Assembly (NCBI RefSeq): GCF_001113365.1
Contig: NZ_CKYA01000008.1
Coordinates: 12,745 to 76,744, forward strand
Direction: 5' to 3'
Length of the DNA: 64,000 nt
From: Streptococcus pneumoniae
Lineage (GTDB): Bacteria; Bacillota; Bacilli; Lactobacillales; Streptococcaceae
Below, in pieces: positions 30,654 to 39,610 of the stretch (positions are counted from its first letter, which is position 1; the number at the start of each line of letters is the position of its first letter). Below the pieces are notes generated by a model. The model was not told the origin of the DNA. It saw nothing but the letters and a program-made list of their open reading frames with translations, and did no database searches. The position numbers and the translations under genes were made by a program.

Positions 30654-30813
30654 TATTCAAAAAAATCAAAAAGCAAACTAGAAAGCTGGTCGCTGGTGGT
30701 TCAAAACACTGTTTTGAGATTGTCGATAGAACTGACAAACCCTGTAATATACCTGCATATATACATACGACAAGGCGATACTAGCCTAGTTTGAAGAGAT
30801 TTTCGAAGAGTAT
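30654..30813 (-). repeat. Degenerate BOX element (reverse)
   Basis: Recognisable boxC remnant (AAATCAAAAAGCAAACTAGAAAGCTGG with several changes), the boxB dyad CAAAACACTGTTTTGAG, a diverged middle and a boxA end (GTTTGAAGAGATTTTCGAAGAGTAT). It lies upstream of purR on the side of yhaM. The many substitutions indicate an old insertion. Confidence 0.75.
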
Positions 30814-30851
30814 TCATTTTTGTCTTTTACTTATTATACCATATTCACATA

Positions 30852-30884
30852 AAAAAACGAACATTCTTATCCTAAAAATGCTCA
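30852..30884 (-). terminator. Terminator of the yhaM-led operon end
   Basis: On the minus strand GAGCATT / AATGTTC 7-bp stem followed by GTTTTTTT, 15 bases past the yhaM stop, which is the last gene of the rsmA-rsgA-rpe-thiN-rmuC-yhaM run. Confidence 0.7.
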
Positions 30885-30898
30885 TTTTTCTTAAATTA

Positions 30899-31840
30899 TT
30901 AATCTAAATCTGGTTTATAGAAGGAACGATTGTCCATAGCGAAGATTTTATTGGTCATCTCTCCCTTATCCACCAAAGCAAGAGCTGTTGACATCATCAT
31001 CATGCTGGCATCCAGATTGTCAATCATATGGATAATCTCTGCTTCCATAATGCGTGGACGGACTGGGCTTCCATACTCAAGTAAGCCGTGGTGACTAAGG
31101 ATGACGTGACGAAGCAGAACGACTTCTTCCTTGGTATCATCGATACCGAGTTCCATCACTGTCTTAGTAATTTCGCTATCAATGAGAGCAATATGCCCAA
31201 GGAGATTACCTCGTACTGTATACTCAGTCTGGTCTGGTCCAGTCAACTCGATGACCTTAGCCAAGTCATGCAGCATAATCCCCGCATAGAGCAGGCTCTT
31301 ATTGAGTTGAGGATAGATTTCGCTAATAGCATCGGCCAGGCGCACCATGGTAGCCGTATGATAGGCCAATCCCGTTTCAAAGGCATGATGGTTGGTCTTG
31401 GCAGCTGGATAGGAGTAAAATTCCTTATCATACTTAGTGTAGAGATTTCGGACAATCCGTTGCCAGACAGGATTTTCAATTTTAAAAATCATTTGCGACA
31501 TGTAGTCACGGATTTCCTTGACATCAACTGGCGCCTTGACCTTGAAATCAGCTGGATCATTGGGTTCACCAGCTTGAGGCAGACGAAGGGTAATTTGATT
31601 GACTTGAGGGGTATTGTTATAAACTTCTCGGCGTCCTTTCATGTGGACAACCTTACCTGCGGTAAAGGCCTCAATGTTATGAGGTTGGGCATCCCAGAGC
31701 TTCCCATCAATCTCGCCACTATCATCTTGGAAGGTAAAGGCTAGGTAGTTTTTCCCAGCTCGAGTTTGCCTCAGGTCAGCTGATTTGATTAGGTAAAAGC
31801 CTTCAAACAGCTCATCTTTTTTCATGTGACTAATCTTCAT
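30899..31840 (-). CDS. yhaM: 3'-5' exoribonuclease YhaM family
   Basis: 313 residues from the ATG at 31840 (MKISHMKKDELFEGFYLIKS; GAGGAAG upstream); a longer frame lacks a ribosome site. It has an N-terminal OB-fold (about 5-90, KNYLAFTFQDDSGEIDGKLWD) and a C-terminal HD domain with HHAFETGLAYHT and HDLAK metal ligands. YhaM trims single-stranded RNA ends and was earlier called Cbf1/Cmf. In pneumococcus the protein is called CbfA-like in some annotations. It overlaps rmuC by 11 bases. Confidence 0.93.
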   Translation of the reverse strand: MKISHMKKDELFEGFYLIKSADLRQTRAGKNYLAFTFQDDSGEIDGKLWDAQPHNIEAFTAGKVVHMKGRREVYNNTPQVNQITLRLPQAGEPNDPADFKVKAPVDVKEIRDYMSQMIFKIENPVWQRIVRNLYTKYDKEFYSYPAAKTNHHAFETGLAYHTATMVRLADAISEIYPQLNKSLLYAGIMLHDLAKVIELTGPDQTEYTVRGNLLGHIALIDSEITKTVMELGIDDTKEEVVLLRHVILSHHGLLEYGSPVRPRIMEAEIIHMIDNLDASMMMMSTALALVDKGEMTNKIFAMDNRSFYKPDLD

Positions 31841-33086
31841 ATTCTTCCTCATTTTCTTGGAAATGGAGTAGATCAAGCGCAGGCTCACCTTCTGATAACT
31901 CAATATGACGGAGCGTTCGCTCGATAGCTGTAGTGCGACGGTTTAATAATTCATCAATATTGCCAGAGGCATGTTGGAGGTGTTTTTGTGCCTTAACCAG
32001 AATGCCACCAAACTTGCCAAACTCAGTCTTGACACTGGCAAGAGTCTTGCTGATATGGTCGGCACTCTTTTGGATATTGAGAGTCTTGAAGCCAACTGAT
32101 AGGGAGTTAAGAAGAGCTGATAGGGTACTTGGACCTGCGACAATAATCTGCTCTTCCCGTCTCAAGTCATCAAAAAAGACAGGATTGCGGACGATTTCTG
32201 AGTAGAGACCTTCTGTCGGAACAAACAAAACTCCAAAATTGGTCGTCCGAGGCGGTGCTATGTACTTGCTCTTGATATCCTTGGCAAAGCGCTTGACGCT
32301 TGCTAAGAGTGACTTGCGACAGCGTTCGATTTCGTCCTTGTCACCTGCTTCATAGGCTTCTTCCAAGCGGTAATAATCTGCCAGTGGAAACTTAGAGTCA
32401 ATTGGCAGATAGACGTATTCTTGGTCGCCTTGTCCGGGTAACTTGATGGCATACTCAACTCGTTCACTAGAGTTTTCAACCGTTGCGTATTCTCGTTCGT
32501 ACTGAGCAGGGGTCATGATGTCTTCGATGATTTGCCCCAGTTGCAATTCTCCCAGAATCCCTCGCGTCTTGGTTCCAGAGAGAACCTTGTTGAGGGCGCC
32601 GACATCGCGGGCAACTGTCTGCATTTCTCCAAGACCACGATTGACAGACTCCAGTTGTTTGGAAACTGTCTCGAAGGAGGCTTGTAAGCGTGTCTGCAAG
32701 GTCTTTTCCAACTTTTCCTCGACTGTCTGGCGCATTTGTTCTAGACGTTGCTCATTTGATTCCTGCAAGGCTTGAAGCCGTTGGTCGGTCTTGTCTCTGG
32801 TTTGCAAGAGATTATCTGTCATTTCTTGACGGACTTGAGTTAGACCTTGGTGCAATTCGATTCGCACTTCCTGCAAACGGTCGCTGACAGCCACTTCCAA
32901 GTCTTTTTGATCTAACTGACTGGCTTGTCTGGCTTGTCCAAAACGATAATCCAACTGGTCTGACAAGTGATCTGCCTGATCCTCCAAGCTCTTGGCTAGA
33001 TGTTTTTCCTGCTTATCCTGCCTTTGCCAAATCAGAAAGAGTCCAGCTAGGTTGGCAATCAATAATAGAACAAGTAAACTTTCCAT
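31830..33086 (-). CDS. rmuC: DNA recombination protein RmuC
   Basis: 418 residues starting at MESLLVLLLIANLAGLFLIW (GGAGG 6 bases upstream). One N-terminal membrane anchor is followed by a long coiled coil rich in Gln, Leu and Arg (about 25-150). A RmuC nuclease-like domain follows (about 150-390), with VYLPIDSKFPLADYYRLEEA and LFVPTEGLYSEIVRN. RmuC limits inversions at short inverted repeats in E. coli. The acidic tail (LHFQENEEEYED) overlaps yhaM. It is part of the run from rsmA to yhaM. Confidence 0.93.
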   Translation of the reverse strand: MESLLVLLLIANLAGLFLIWQRQDKQEKHLAKSLEDQADHLSDQLDYRFGQARQASQLDQKDLEVAVSDRLQEVRIELHQGLTQVRQEMTDNLLQTRDKTDQRLQALQESNEQRLEQMRQTVEEKLEKTLQTRLQASFETVSKQLESVNRGLGEMQTVARDVGALNKVLSGTKTRGILGELQLGQIIEDIMTPAQYEREYATVENSSERVEYAIKLPGQGDQEYVYLPIDSKFPLADYYRLEEAYEAGDKDEIERCRKSLLASVKRFAKDIKSKYIAPPRTTNFGVLFVPTEGLYSEIVRNPVFFDDLRREEQIIVAGPSTLSALLNSLSVGFKTLNIQKSADHISKTLASVKTEFGKFGGILVKAQKHLQHASGNIDELLNRRTTAIERTLRHIELSEGEPALDLLHFQENEEEYED

Positions 33087-33087
33087 C

Positions 33088-33750
33088 CTACCTCCTGTCC
33101 TTACTATGCAGCACGACCACATAGCCATCTGGGCAAGTCACCGACACTTCCCTATCTATATATTCGTTAGAAGCGTACACTTTTTTAAAGAAAAAATTCT
33201 CCTCTGTCAACTCATACTTGGCACCAAGAATGGTCAGCTGGCTATCCCGAACTGGCATAAAGGCAAGATAGTCGTAGTCTGAACGGGGTTCTAGCTGACT
33301 AGTTCCTTCTGGACAATAGGCAATCAAATTTTGCCCATCTTCAATCGCTATCTGGCGCATATAGGGAGCCAACTTAGGATTGCTAGGTAGAAAGACGTTA
33401 GCTAGCATATGATCAATACGACCACCCAAAGCACCGAAAACAGTAACCTGAGCCTGAGGATTTTGTTCAAAGATGGTTAAGAGAGCCAACTCCAAATCGG
33501 TATCATCTTTTTCTGGTCGCGCTTGGACAAAATGCTGGGCACGTTTTTGAATCACCTGTCGCTCTTCTTCCGTCACAGAATCAAAATCTCCGACTGCTAG
33601 AGCAAGAGGCAAGCCTTCTTCCAAGACCCAGAGCGAGCCCCGATCCACACCAACAAAAGCATCAAAATCTGTCCGATAATGACCGCGGTCTCCGCCTGCA
33701 AAAACGGCAACACTAGTCCAGTTGTTTTCTGAGAGTTTGTACTCGCTCAT
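33088..33750 (-). CDS. thiN: Thiamine pyrophosphokinase
   Basis: Transfers pyrophosphate from ATP to thiamine. 220 residues from the ATG at 33750 (MSEYKLSENNWTSVAVFAGG; GGAG 6 bases upstream inside the rpe end). Motifs typical of the TPK catalytic domain are VGVDRGSLWVLEEGL, LAVGDFDSVTEEE and the PEKDDTDLELAL stretch followed by VFGALGGRIDHMLAN. The gene overlaps rpe by 38 bases, and rmuC begins directly after its stop. Confidence 0.95.
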   Translation of the reverse strand: MSEYKLSENNWTSVAVFAGGDRGHYRTDFDAFVGVDRGSLWVLEEGLPLALAVGDFDSVTEEERQVIQKRAQHFVQARPEKDDTDLELALLTIFEQNPQAQVTVFGALGGRIDHMLANVFLPSNPKLAPYMRQIAIEDGQNLIAYCPEGTSQLEPRSDYDYLAFMPVRDSQLTILGAKYELTEENFFFKKVYASNEYIDREVSVTCPDGYVVVLHSKDRR

Positions 33751-34369
33751 TGACATCTCCCTTAAAGACATAGGAACCTGCTACAAAAACAGTCGCACCA
33801 ACTTCTTTGGCTTGAGCAATAGTTTGGTCATCAATCCCACCATCCACTTCGATTTCAAAGTTCAAATCTTTTTCCTTACGAAGTGCAACCAACTCACGAA
33901 CCTTATCCATGGTCTCTGGTAGAAAGGCTTGCCCACCAAAGCCTGGGTTAACTGTCATGACCAAAACTTGGTCAACTAGGTGAAGCACGTGCTTAATGGC
34001 TTCAACAGGCGTACCAGGGTTAATGACAACCGAAGGCTTAACTCCGAGTGAACGAATCTTTTGGAGGGCACCATGAATATGAGGCGTTGCTTCCACATGG
34101 ATACTGATAATATCCGCACCTGCACGCGCAAAATCTTCTAAATGATGCTCAGGGTTTGACACCATCAAGTGGCAGTCAAAGACCATCTTGCTATGAGGGC
34201 GAAGAGCTTCGACCACACCTGCACCAAAACTGATTTGTGGCACAAAATGACCGTCCATAATATCGATATGGGCATACTCTGCCCCAGTTGCTTCTAGGCG
34301 TTTGATTTCACGTTCAAAGTTGGCATAATCTGCTGCCAGAATTGACGGAGCAATCTTGTATTGAGACAT
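33713..34369 (-). CDS. rpe: Ribulose-phosphate 3-epimerase
   Basis: Interconverts ribulose-5-phosphate and xylulose-5-phosphate in the pentose phosphate pathway. 218 residues from the ATG at 34369 (MSQYKIAPSILAADYANFER; AAGGAGA upstream). TIM-barrel metal ligands are visible in HIDIMDGHFVPQISFG, CHLMV and EVDGGIDD, and the phosphate site in MTVNPGFGGQAFLP. It is translationally overlapped with thiN downstream and follows rsgA by 10 bases. Confidence 0.97.
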   Translation of the reverse strand: MSQYKIAPSILAADYANFEREIKRLEATGAEYAHIDIMDGHFVPQISFGAGVVEALRPHSKMVFDCHLMVSNPEHHLEDFARAGADIISIHVEATPHIHGALQKIRSLGVKPSVVINPGTPVEAIKHVLHLVDQVLVMTVNPGFGGQAFLPETMDKVRELVALRKEKDLNFEIEVDGGIDDQTIAQAKEVGATVFVAGSYVFKGDVNERVQTLRKQLD

Positions 34370-34379
34370 AGGTTTCTCC

Positions 34380-35258
34380 TTATTTTGGAATTTTTTTGCT
34401 GACTTTTTTATAGGTTTCTCTGCGATTTTCAATTTCGCTAAGGAATTGCAGGTAGTTGTCAAAACGGAAGGACGCAATGGTACCCTCTCCTACAGCTGGC
34501 TTGACAGCACAAGACGGCTCATGGGTATGGGTACAAGTGCGGAATTTGCAGTCTCGACTGACAGTAGCAATCTCTGGAAAGGCCTGATTGAGGTCTTCCG
34601 CCGTTGATACTTCATAATCCAAGGATGAAAATCCTGGTGTATCCGCGATTTTGCCCCCATTAAGGTTGTAAAAACTAACAGCTCGAGTAGTGTGGCGCCC
34701 ACGACCCAGACTGTCTGAGATTTCTCCTGTTTCAAGATTGAGATCTGGTGCGATTTTATTGAGAAGAGTTGATTTTCCAACACCTGTCTGCCCCATAAAG
34801 ACTGTAACCTTGCCTGTTAACAAAGGCAAAAGTTCTTCTTTACTGGTCACAAATTCATAGCCGATGTCACCATAAGTCTGTTCATAAAAATCCAGTTCCC
34901 CTCTATCTTCCAGTAGGTCCATCTTGGAAATATAGACGATGGGATGGATGCCCTTGTGCTCCAAAAGAACCAAGAACCGATCCAGCAAATTGCTGTTAAA
35001 ATCAGGCTCCTTGACGGACATGATTACTACAGCTTGGTCAATATTGACAATGGGCGGACGGACTAGGCTGTTTTTGCGTTCATGAATCTTAAGAATATAG
35101 CCCTCTGAATTTTCCTCCGCAGAGAAATCTACCCAATCCCCAACATAGGGAGTATGCCCTTTTTTACGGAAATTCCCACGCGCGCGTGTTTGATAAACCT
35201 GACCATTACTCTCCACATAGTAGAAGCCTGCCAAGGCTTTAATGATTTGTCCCTGCAT
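34380..35258 (-). CDS. rsgA: Small ribosomal subunit biogenesis GTPase RsgA
   Basis: Circularly permuted GTPase that checks late 30S assembly. 292 residues from the ATG at 35258 ([19 protein letters not shown]). The N-terminal OB-fold is followed by GTPase motifs in permuted order: G4 ISKMDL (SKxD variant), G1 [13 protein letters not shown]3 DTPGFSS. The C-terminal zinc finger is [14 protein letters not shown]. It follows rsmA by one base. Confidence 0.97.
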   Translation of the reverse strand: MQGQIIKALAGFYYVESNGQVYQTRARGNFRKKGHTPYVGDWVDFSAEENSEGYILKIHERKNSLVRPPIVNIDQAVVIMSVKEPDFNSNLLDRFLVLLEHKGIHPIVYISKMDLLEDRGELDFYEQTYGDIGYEFVTSKEELLPLLTGKVTVFMGQTGVGKSTLLNKIAPDLNLETGEISDSLGRGRHTTRAVSFYNLNGGKIADTPGFSSLDYEVSTAEDLNQAFPEIATVSRDCKFRTCTHTHEPSCAVKPAVGEGTIASFRFDNYLQFLSEIENRRETYKKVSKKIPK

Positions 35259-35259
35259 C

Positions 35260-36132
35260 TTAGAGTCCTTGCCCTTTAAGTGCATCTGCTAGGCTGGCAA
35301 ATTCTTCCAAGCTGAGAGCTTCCCCACGCACACTTGGTGACAAGCCTGCTTGGTCCAAGGCCTTAGTAAGCTTGTCCTTGACTTCCTCGGTCTTGCCAAA
35401 GTAACCTGTCAAATTGTTCCACAAGGTTTTACGGCGATGGGTGAAACTTGCCTTGGAAATCTTAAAGAAGAAGATCTCGTCTTCCACTGCTACAGCTGGC
35501 TCTGGACGGCGCACCATTTTCAAGATGGCCGAGTCCACGTTTGGCGCTGGCACAAAGACCGTACGAGGCACGATAAAGGCAACCTTGGCAGTCATGTAAT
35601 ACTGCACAGCGATTGACAAACTGCCATAAGCCTTGGTATTCGGTTGAGCCGAGATACGGTCCGCCACTTCTTTCTGCATCATAACCACAAACTCACTAAA
35701 AGGAATCCCACTCTCTATCAAGTGCATGAGAATAGGCGTTGTGATGTAGTAAGGCAAATTAGCCACTACCTTGATTGGCAGGTCAGGATTTTTAAAATTC
35801 TGGATATGTTGCGCCAAGTCTACCTTGAGAATATCCTCGTTGACTACGGTCACATTATCAAAATCACGCAAGGTATCTGCCAAAATCGGCACCAAACGGT
35901 GGTCAATCTCAAAGGCCATGACTTGAGCTGCACGCTCAGCCAAAAACTCCGTCAAGGCACCAATTCCTGGCCCAATTTCGATGACATTAACCTGGTCATC
36001 AATTCCAGCCGTATCCACGATTTTTTGAAGGATGTTGGTATCCGTCAGGAAATTTTGCCCGAAGGACTTTTTAAAGGTAAAACCGTGACGCTCCAGCACT
36101 GCCTTGGTCACGCTATAATCTGCAATTCTCAT
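35260..36132 (-). CDS. rsmA: 16S rRNA (A1518/A1519)-dimethyltransferase
   Basis: KsgA/RsmA adds two methyl groups to each of two adjacent adenosines in helix 45. 290 residues. The SAM-binding motif [17 protein letters not shown] (about 50-66) and the catalytic [14 protein letters not shown] (about 128-141) are intact. Loss of RsmA gives kasugamycin resistance, so the strain should be kasugamycin-sensitive at this locus. It heads the rsmA-rsgA-rpe-thiN-rmuC-yhaM series, all within 1-11 bases or overlapping. Confidence 0.97.
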   Translation of the reverse strand: MRIADYSVTKAVLERHGFTFKKSFGQNFLTDTNILQKIVDTAGIDDQVNVIEIGPGIGALTEFLAERAAQVMAFEIDHRLVPILADTLRDFDNVTVVNEDILKVDLAQHIQNFKNPDLPIKVVANLPYYITTPILMHLIESGIPFSEFVVMMQKEVADRISAQPNTKAYGSLSIAVQYYMTAKVAFIVPRTVFVPAPNVDSAILKMVRRPEPAVAVEDEIFFFKISKASFTHRRKTLWNNLTGYFGKTEEVKDKLTKALDQAGLSPSVRGEALSLEEFASLADALKGQGL

Positions 36133-36289
36133 CTATTCTCTTTTCTATTATCTGTTACTACTATTGTAACACATTCCCCTTGTATTTTGGGGGTGAAAAT
36201 CATACCAAAAAACTATCTTTCCTCATGAAGAAAGATAGTCTTGGAAATCTTTAAAGGGGGAATTAGCGGTTCTCTCGAAACATACGTTC

Positions 36290-36394
36290 ATACTCTTCGA
36301 AAATCAAATTCAAACCACGTCAGCTTCACCTTGCCGTACTCAAGTACAGCCTGCGGCTAGCTTCCTAGTTTGCTCTTTGATTTTCATTGAGTAT
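36290..36394 (+). repeat. BOX element, boxA-boxC without boxB
   Basis: ATACTCTTCGAAAATC... (boxA, with GTCAGCTTCACCTTGCCGTA) joined directly to boxC (CTGCGGCTAGCTTCCTAG...TTTTCATTGAGTAT). Its boxC end reaches into the 3' end of the small gene at 36365-36676 and supplies its stop codon. Confidence 0.93.
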
Positions 36395-36676
36395 CAAAAA
36401 ATCAGCTTCTTTATAACTTCTATTTTCAGGTAGGGTCAAATCTACATACTCCTCCACGTCGTCCACTGTCAGTTCAACCGTTTGAGGTAAATTTTTCAAA
36501 CGATAATGCTTTTGTCTTTGCCCTTCAATGCTAGCAAAATCAAGCAAATAGCCATTCACTCGGATTTGAACCAAAAGGAGATGATTGGTCATATTTTCCA
36601 TGATGAGAATATCTTCTAAACCACCTCTGGCACTAGGATAATCAGATACCCTGCAAATACGGATTTTTTCACACAT
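36365..36676 (-). CDS. Small protein of bacteriocin-type ABC cluster 2, end altered by BOX
   Basis: 103 residues from the ATG at 36676 (MCEKIRICRVSDYPSARGGL), which has GAGGGAG about 7 bases upstream inside the ATPase gene; an in-frame TTG two codons earlier is less likely. No membrane segment or known domain. The middle (residues about 17-85: LEDILIMENMTNHLLLVQI ... VELTVDDVEEYVDLTLPENR) resembles the 92-residue protein of cluster 1 in length, position and acidic pattern. The last residues, about ILNENQRAN, and the TAG stop are encoded by boxC, so the original C-terminus has been replaced. Function unknown; likely an accessory of the transporter. Confidence 0.75.
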   Translation of the reverse strand: MCEKIRICRVSDYPSARGGLEDILIMENMTNHLLLVQIRVNGYLLDFASIEGQRQKHYRLKNLPQTVELTVDDVEEYVDLTLPENRSYKEADFLILNENQRAN

Positions 36677-37310
36677 GAGCAAGCTCCCTCATATCAATGA
36701 TTTCATCGGCCTTATTCCAGACTAGGGGATTATGGGTCGCAATGATGATCATTCGATTTTCATCTTTCAAGCCCACCAAGAGATTCATAACCTCCTCTGA
36801 ATTTTCAGGATCAAGAGCTGCTGTTGGTTCATCTGCCAAAATCAAGGGTGGATTTTTCAAAATAGTCTTCGCAAGGGCAACTCGCTGAGCCTCTCCCCCA
36901 GATAAAGTATAGATCTTTTGTTCCAAATCCAAATACCCTAGATTAACCTTTTCTAAAGCCTCCACTTGCCTTTCCAAACGTTCTACTTTTGAGATTTTCT
37001 GACCAACAAAGCCCAAATCCAAATTCTCTTTGATTGATTGGTTTTCTAAGAGGCCAAAATTTTGAAAGAGATAGCCCATCTGGTCTCGAAAATACTCACG
37101 AGTGGGAATGGTTTTTAAATCTTTCCCCTGATAGAGAACCCTTCCTCCATCTATCTTTTCTAGTTTGCCTAAGATATTCAGCAGCGTCGTCTTTCCGCTC
37201 CCACTCTTCCCGATTAAGGCATAGACCTTGCCCTTCTCCAGCTTGAGGTTTAAACCAGAGAAAATCGCGCGGTCATTAAACTTCTTTTCCAATCCTTGAA
37301 TATCAATCAT
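36669..37310 (-). CDS. ABC transporter ATP-binding protein, cluster 2
   Basis: 213-residue ATPase with Walker A GKSGSGKT (residues 34-41), Q-loop YLFQNFGLLENQS, signature LSGGEAQRVALAK, Walker B LILADEPTAALDP and switch His IATHNP. It is closely similar over its whole length to the cluster 1 ATPase at 6800-7432. It starts one base after the permease stop and overlaps the small gene that follows by 8 bases. It should energise the 676-residue membrane protein. Confidence 0.93.
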   Translation of the reverse strand: MIDIQGLEKKFNDRAIFSGLNLKLEKGKVYALIGKSGSGKTTLLNILGKLEKIDGGRVLYQGKDLKTIPTREYFRDQMGYLFQNFGLLENQSIKENLDLGFVGQKISKVERLERQVEALEKVNLGYLDLEQKIYTLSGGEAQRVALAKTILKNPPLILADEPTAALDPENSEEVMNLLVGLKDENRMIIIATHNPLVWNKADEIIDMRELAHV

Positions 37311-37311
37311 C

Positions 37312-39342
37312 TTATTTTCCTTTCAATACTGCCATGCTACCAGCTTCTTCTTTTTTGTCCTGCCTTACTAAAATCAAGAGGGCGTTAAGCGTAAATAAAG
37401 CTACAACTAGAGCGCTAATCAAGCTATCTCCTGTCAAAACACTAGATAGGATTAGGCCAAGCAAGAGAACTCCTCCTTGCGCCAGTAAGTATTTGCCATG
37501 AAGCTCATAAATTGTCATACCAGAAAGACGTTTAATCATAAGCTCCCGTCTAAACTGCTCAAAATAGAGAAGATTCATGGAATCAAATAACAAGATAGCC
37601 GTAGACAGGGTCAAAATCGTCCCAATAAGGAGAGAGTAAAACTCCACCCGTTTGTCATTTAGTACCTTGGCAAAAAATAGCTGGCTTTTTACCAAGTAAG
37701 AGACCTTGTGATACAGACCTTGCTCTTTTAGAGCTGTGATGCTGTCTCCATATCGATCTAGTTTCAAGGCACTATTAGCCGTAGTTCCCCACAACATCCC
37801 TGCAACAGGTCTTGTTCCAGTCGCTTGCGGCGTTAGAACTACAATAATCGGATCTTTTAGGTACTGACGTGTTGTCTTGTACCCATCATTATAGAGGAAA
37901 CGTTCCTGTCCTGTTTCTGTAAAAGCTAGCCTTAACTGTGGAAGGTAGTGTTTCTGACTCGTCGCCTCTACACTTTCAGATGAAAATCTTTGCAGGTAAT
38001 CTGTAAACAATCCTTGGTAGTAGGCAGACTGCTCTCGCAAGCTCTCAGGCAAGATCAGCCCAAACTCTCCCTCAGACAAGTTTTGCATCTTGTCCATAAA
38101 CTCTGAAGAAACGGTAATCTTTTCTTCTATCAGATAGCGCGGTGAGACATAGATGACATTTCCTGACGGTGTGTAGTCACTGAGACGATTGCCATCTAGG
38201 TCCACTTCTGCTCCATCTGAGAAATTGTCAACATTGCTCATAATATAAAAAGAGTCTGTATTGGCTAACCGTTCTTCAGTAAATGTCTGCCACTCACGAT
38301 TATCCTTACGCATTCCTTCTTCATCGGCAAATGCACTAGACCAACCAAAGGATAGACGGTAACGATCTGAGGACTGGCTCCATTTATCGCTAGCTCTCTC
38401 CATCTCCTGCATTTCACGGTAGTGGGGTAGGAGAGCAGTCGCACTCGAGCCGACCACCAGCACGGCCAAGAGTTGCCCCACCATCATCAATGTCATCATA
38501 CGTTTGAGAGGGAGTTTCCCTTTCAATAAATCCACCAGACTATTTTCCTGTAAACCAAGTAGATAGACGACACTTAGTAAAGTAGAAATCCCTGCCAGAG
38601 TCAAGCCATAAAGTAGAAGAGCAATGATGACCAGTTGCACCGTTGCCATAAACAAGGCACCTTGATACCAGAGAATCCCCAATCCCAAAAAACTGGATAC
38701 CAGCACCGAGAAGATAAGCTGTCTCACATCTTCTAACACTGGTCTGAGAGCCACCCCAAACAAGCTCTCACCAGCGATTAAGCGAATCCCTGCCTGACGA
38801 AGGGACTTGATCCGATAAATCAGGGTCAGACTCATAAAGGTCAGCAGAAAAATAGCTAGACTCAGTAGCACCATAGGGGTAGCCGTCAATAGTAAGACTA
38901 TCGAAAATGGATCTTCTCCATTCGAAACAAAGCCTTGATAACCAAGCTCTTTCAAGGTGGTCTGTAAGCTCACTCCATCCAAACTTCCTGACACAATCAA
39001 GTAAGAACCTAATAAATCACTCGTTTCTGCACTCTCCTTGGAGGAAATGGTCAGACCTTCTGGAAGCTCTCCCTGACCATAAGTGGCATAGGTAAAGCGT
39101 GTTTCTCCAGCTTCATTTGGCTCAACGATTCGACGAGCAATGAGACTATTGTGCTCTACCGCCAAGTGACTCAAAGCCTCTGCCACCTTTTCGCGACTAG
39201 CTACTGATTGATTTATCACCACTCCTGTCACATCAACAGAAGGATAGTTACCAAATAAAATCTCTTCTCGATGGTCAACAGAAGTTATCACCATATAAAG
39301 CGATACCAATACCATTGAAATCAAAATAAATAAGCGTTTCAT
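37312..39342 (-). CDS. Bacteriocin-associated integral membrane protein, cluster 2
   Basis: 676 residues from the ATG at 39342 (MKRLFILISMVLVSLYMVIT), with GGAGG five bases upstream. The layout matches the cluster 1 protein: one N-terminal segment, an outside domain, a four-segment block (about 150-300) and a second outside domain. A C-terminal block with LLFDSMNLLYFEQFRRELMI closes it; cluster 1 has LLFNTMNRLYFEEFRRAIFI at the same place. It would be annotated as an immunity or export protein of the lactococcin 972 type, yet no bacteriocin gene lies in this cluster. It may protect against related bacteriocins made by neighbours. Confidence 0.86.
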   Translation of the reverse strand: MKRLFILISMVLVSLYMVITSVDHREEILFGNYPSVDVTGVVINQSVASREKVAEALSHLAVEHNSLIARRIVEPNEAGETRFTYATYGQGELPEGLTISSKESAETSDLLGSYLIVSGSLDGVSLQTTLKELGYQGFVSNGEDPFSIVLLLTATPMVLLSLAIFLLTFMSLTLIYRIKSLRQAGIRLIAGESLFGVALRPVLEDVRQLIFSVLVSSFLGLGILWYQGALFMATVQLVIIALLLYGLTLAGISTLLSVVYLLGLQENSLVDLLKGKLPLKRMMTLMMVGQLLAVLVVGSSATALLPHYREMQEMERASDKWSQSSDRYRLSFGWSSAFADEEGMRKDNREWQTFTEERLANTDSFYIMSNVDNFSDGAEVDLDGNRLSDYTPSGNVIYVSPRYLIEEKITVSSEFMDKMQNLSEGEFGLILPESLREQSAYYQGLFTDYLQRFSSESVEATSQKHYLPQLRLAFTETGQERFLYNDGYKTTRQYLKDPIIVVLTPQATGTRPVAGMLWGTTANSALKLDRYGDSITALKEQGLYHKVSYLVKSQLFFAKVLNDKRVEFYSLLIGTILTLSTAILLFDSMNLLYFEQFRRELMIKRLSGMTIYELHGKYLLAQGGVLLLGLILSSVLTGDSLISALVVALFTLNALLILVRQDKKEEAGSMAVLKGK

Positions 39343-39363
39343 CATTTCCTCCAAAAAGTTACT

Positions 39364-39388
39364 TGGTCACTTAGTGAGAAGATGACCA
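39364..39388 (-). promoter_or_regulatory. Dyad in the leader of cluster 2
   Basis: TGGTCA / TGACCA inverted repeat with an 11-base inner palindrome TCACTTAGTGA next to it. It sits between the promoter at 39450 and the permease start, in a good place for a repressor site or for an mRNA hairpin near the ribosome site. Confidence 0.45.
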
Positions 39389-39449
39389 CAGTCACTCCGA
39401 TGTTAAGAAGTTTATTAAGTTCTTTCTGCTAGCAACATCTTCAAATATA

Positions 39450-39478
39450 TTATATCCGTTTTTTCAAGAACTATCAAG
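39450..39478 (-). promoter_or_regulatory. Promoter of ABC cluster 2
   Basis: Minus strand TTGATA (39473-39478), 17 bases, TATAAT (39450-39455). The leader is about 100 bases and holds no small open frame with a ribosome site, so no toxin or pheromone peptide is encoded there. Confidence 0.78.
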
Positions 39479-39535
39479 GACATCAATGCCCTTAAAATCT
39501 AACTATTTCATATTATTTTTGGCTTATATCTAAAA

Positions 39536-39569
39536 AAACAGCTCTAAAGACGAACTTTAGAGCTGTTTT
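39536..39569 (-). terminator. Terminator of the PlcR-like regulator gene
   Basis: Perfect 15-bp stem AAAACAGCTCTAAAG / CTTTAGAGCTGTTTT with a short loop, followed on the minus strand by further T. It separates the regulator from the cluster 2 promoter. Confidence 0.85.
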
Positions 39570-39610
39570 GATGCGAGAACAAGGACATTTTTGTCATTGC
39601 TTCACGATAT

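Noticed and set aside
31088..31744. 218-residue plus-strand frame opposite yhaM
   Set aside because: It mirrors the codon pattern of the conserved exoribonuclease gene; no start signal or known domain.
39343..39610. Hidden pheromone or bacteriocin gene between the PlcR-like regulator and cluster 2
   Set aside because: The leader after the promoter at 39450 holds no frame with both a ribosome site and a signal-like N-terminus.
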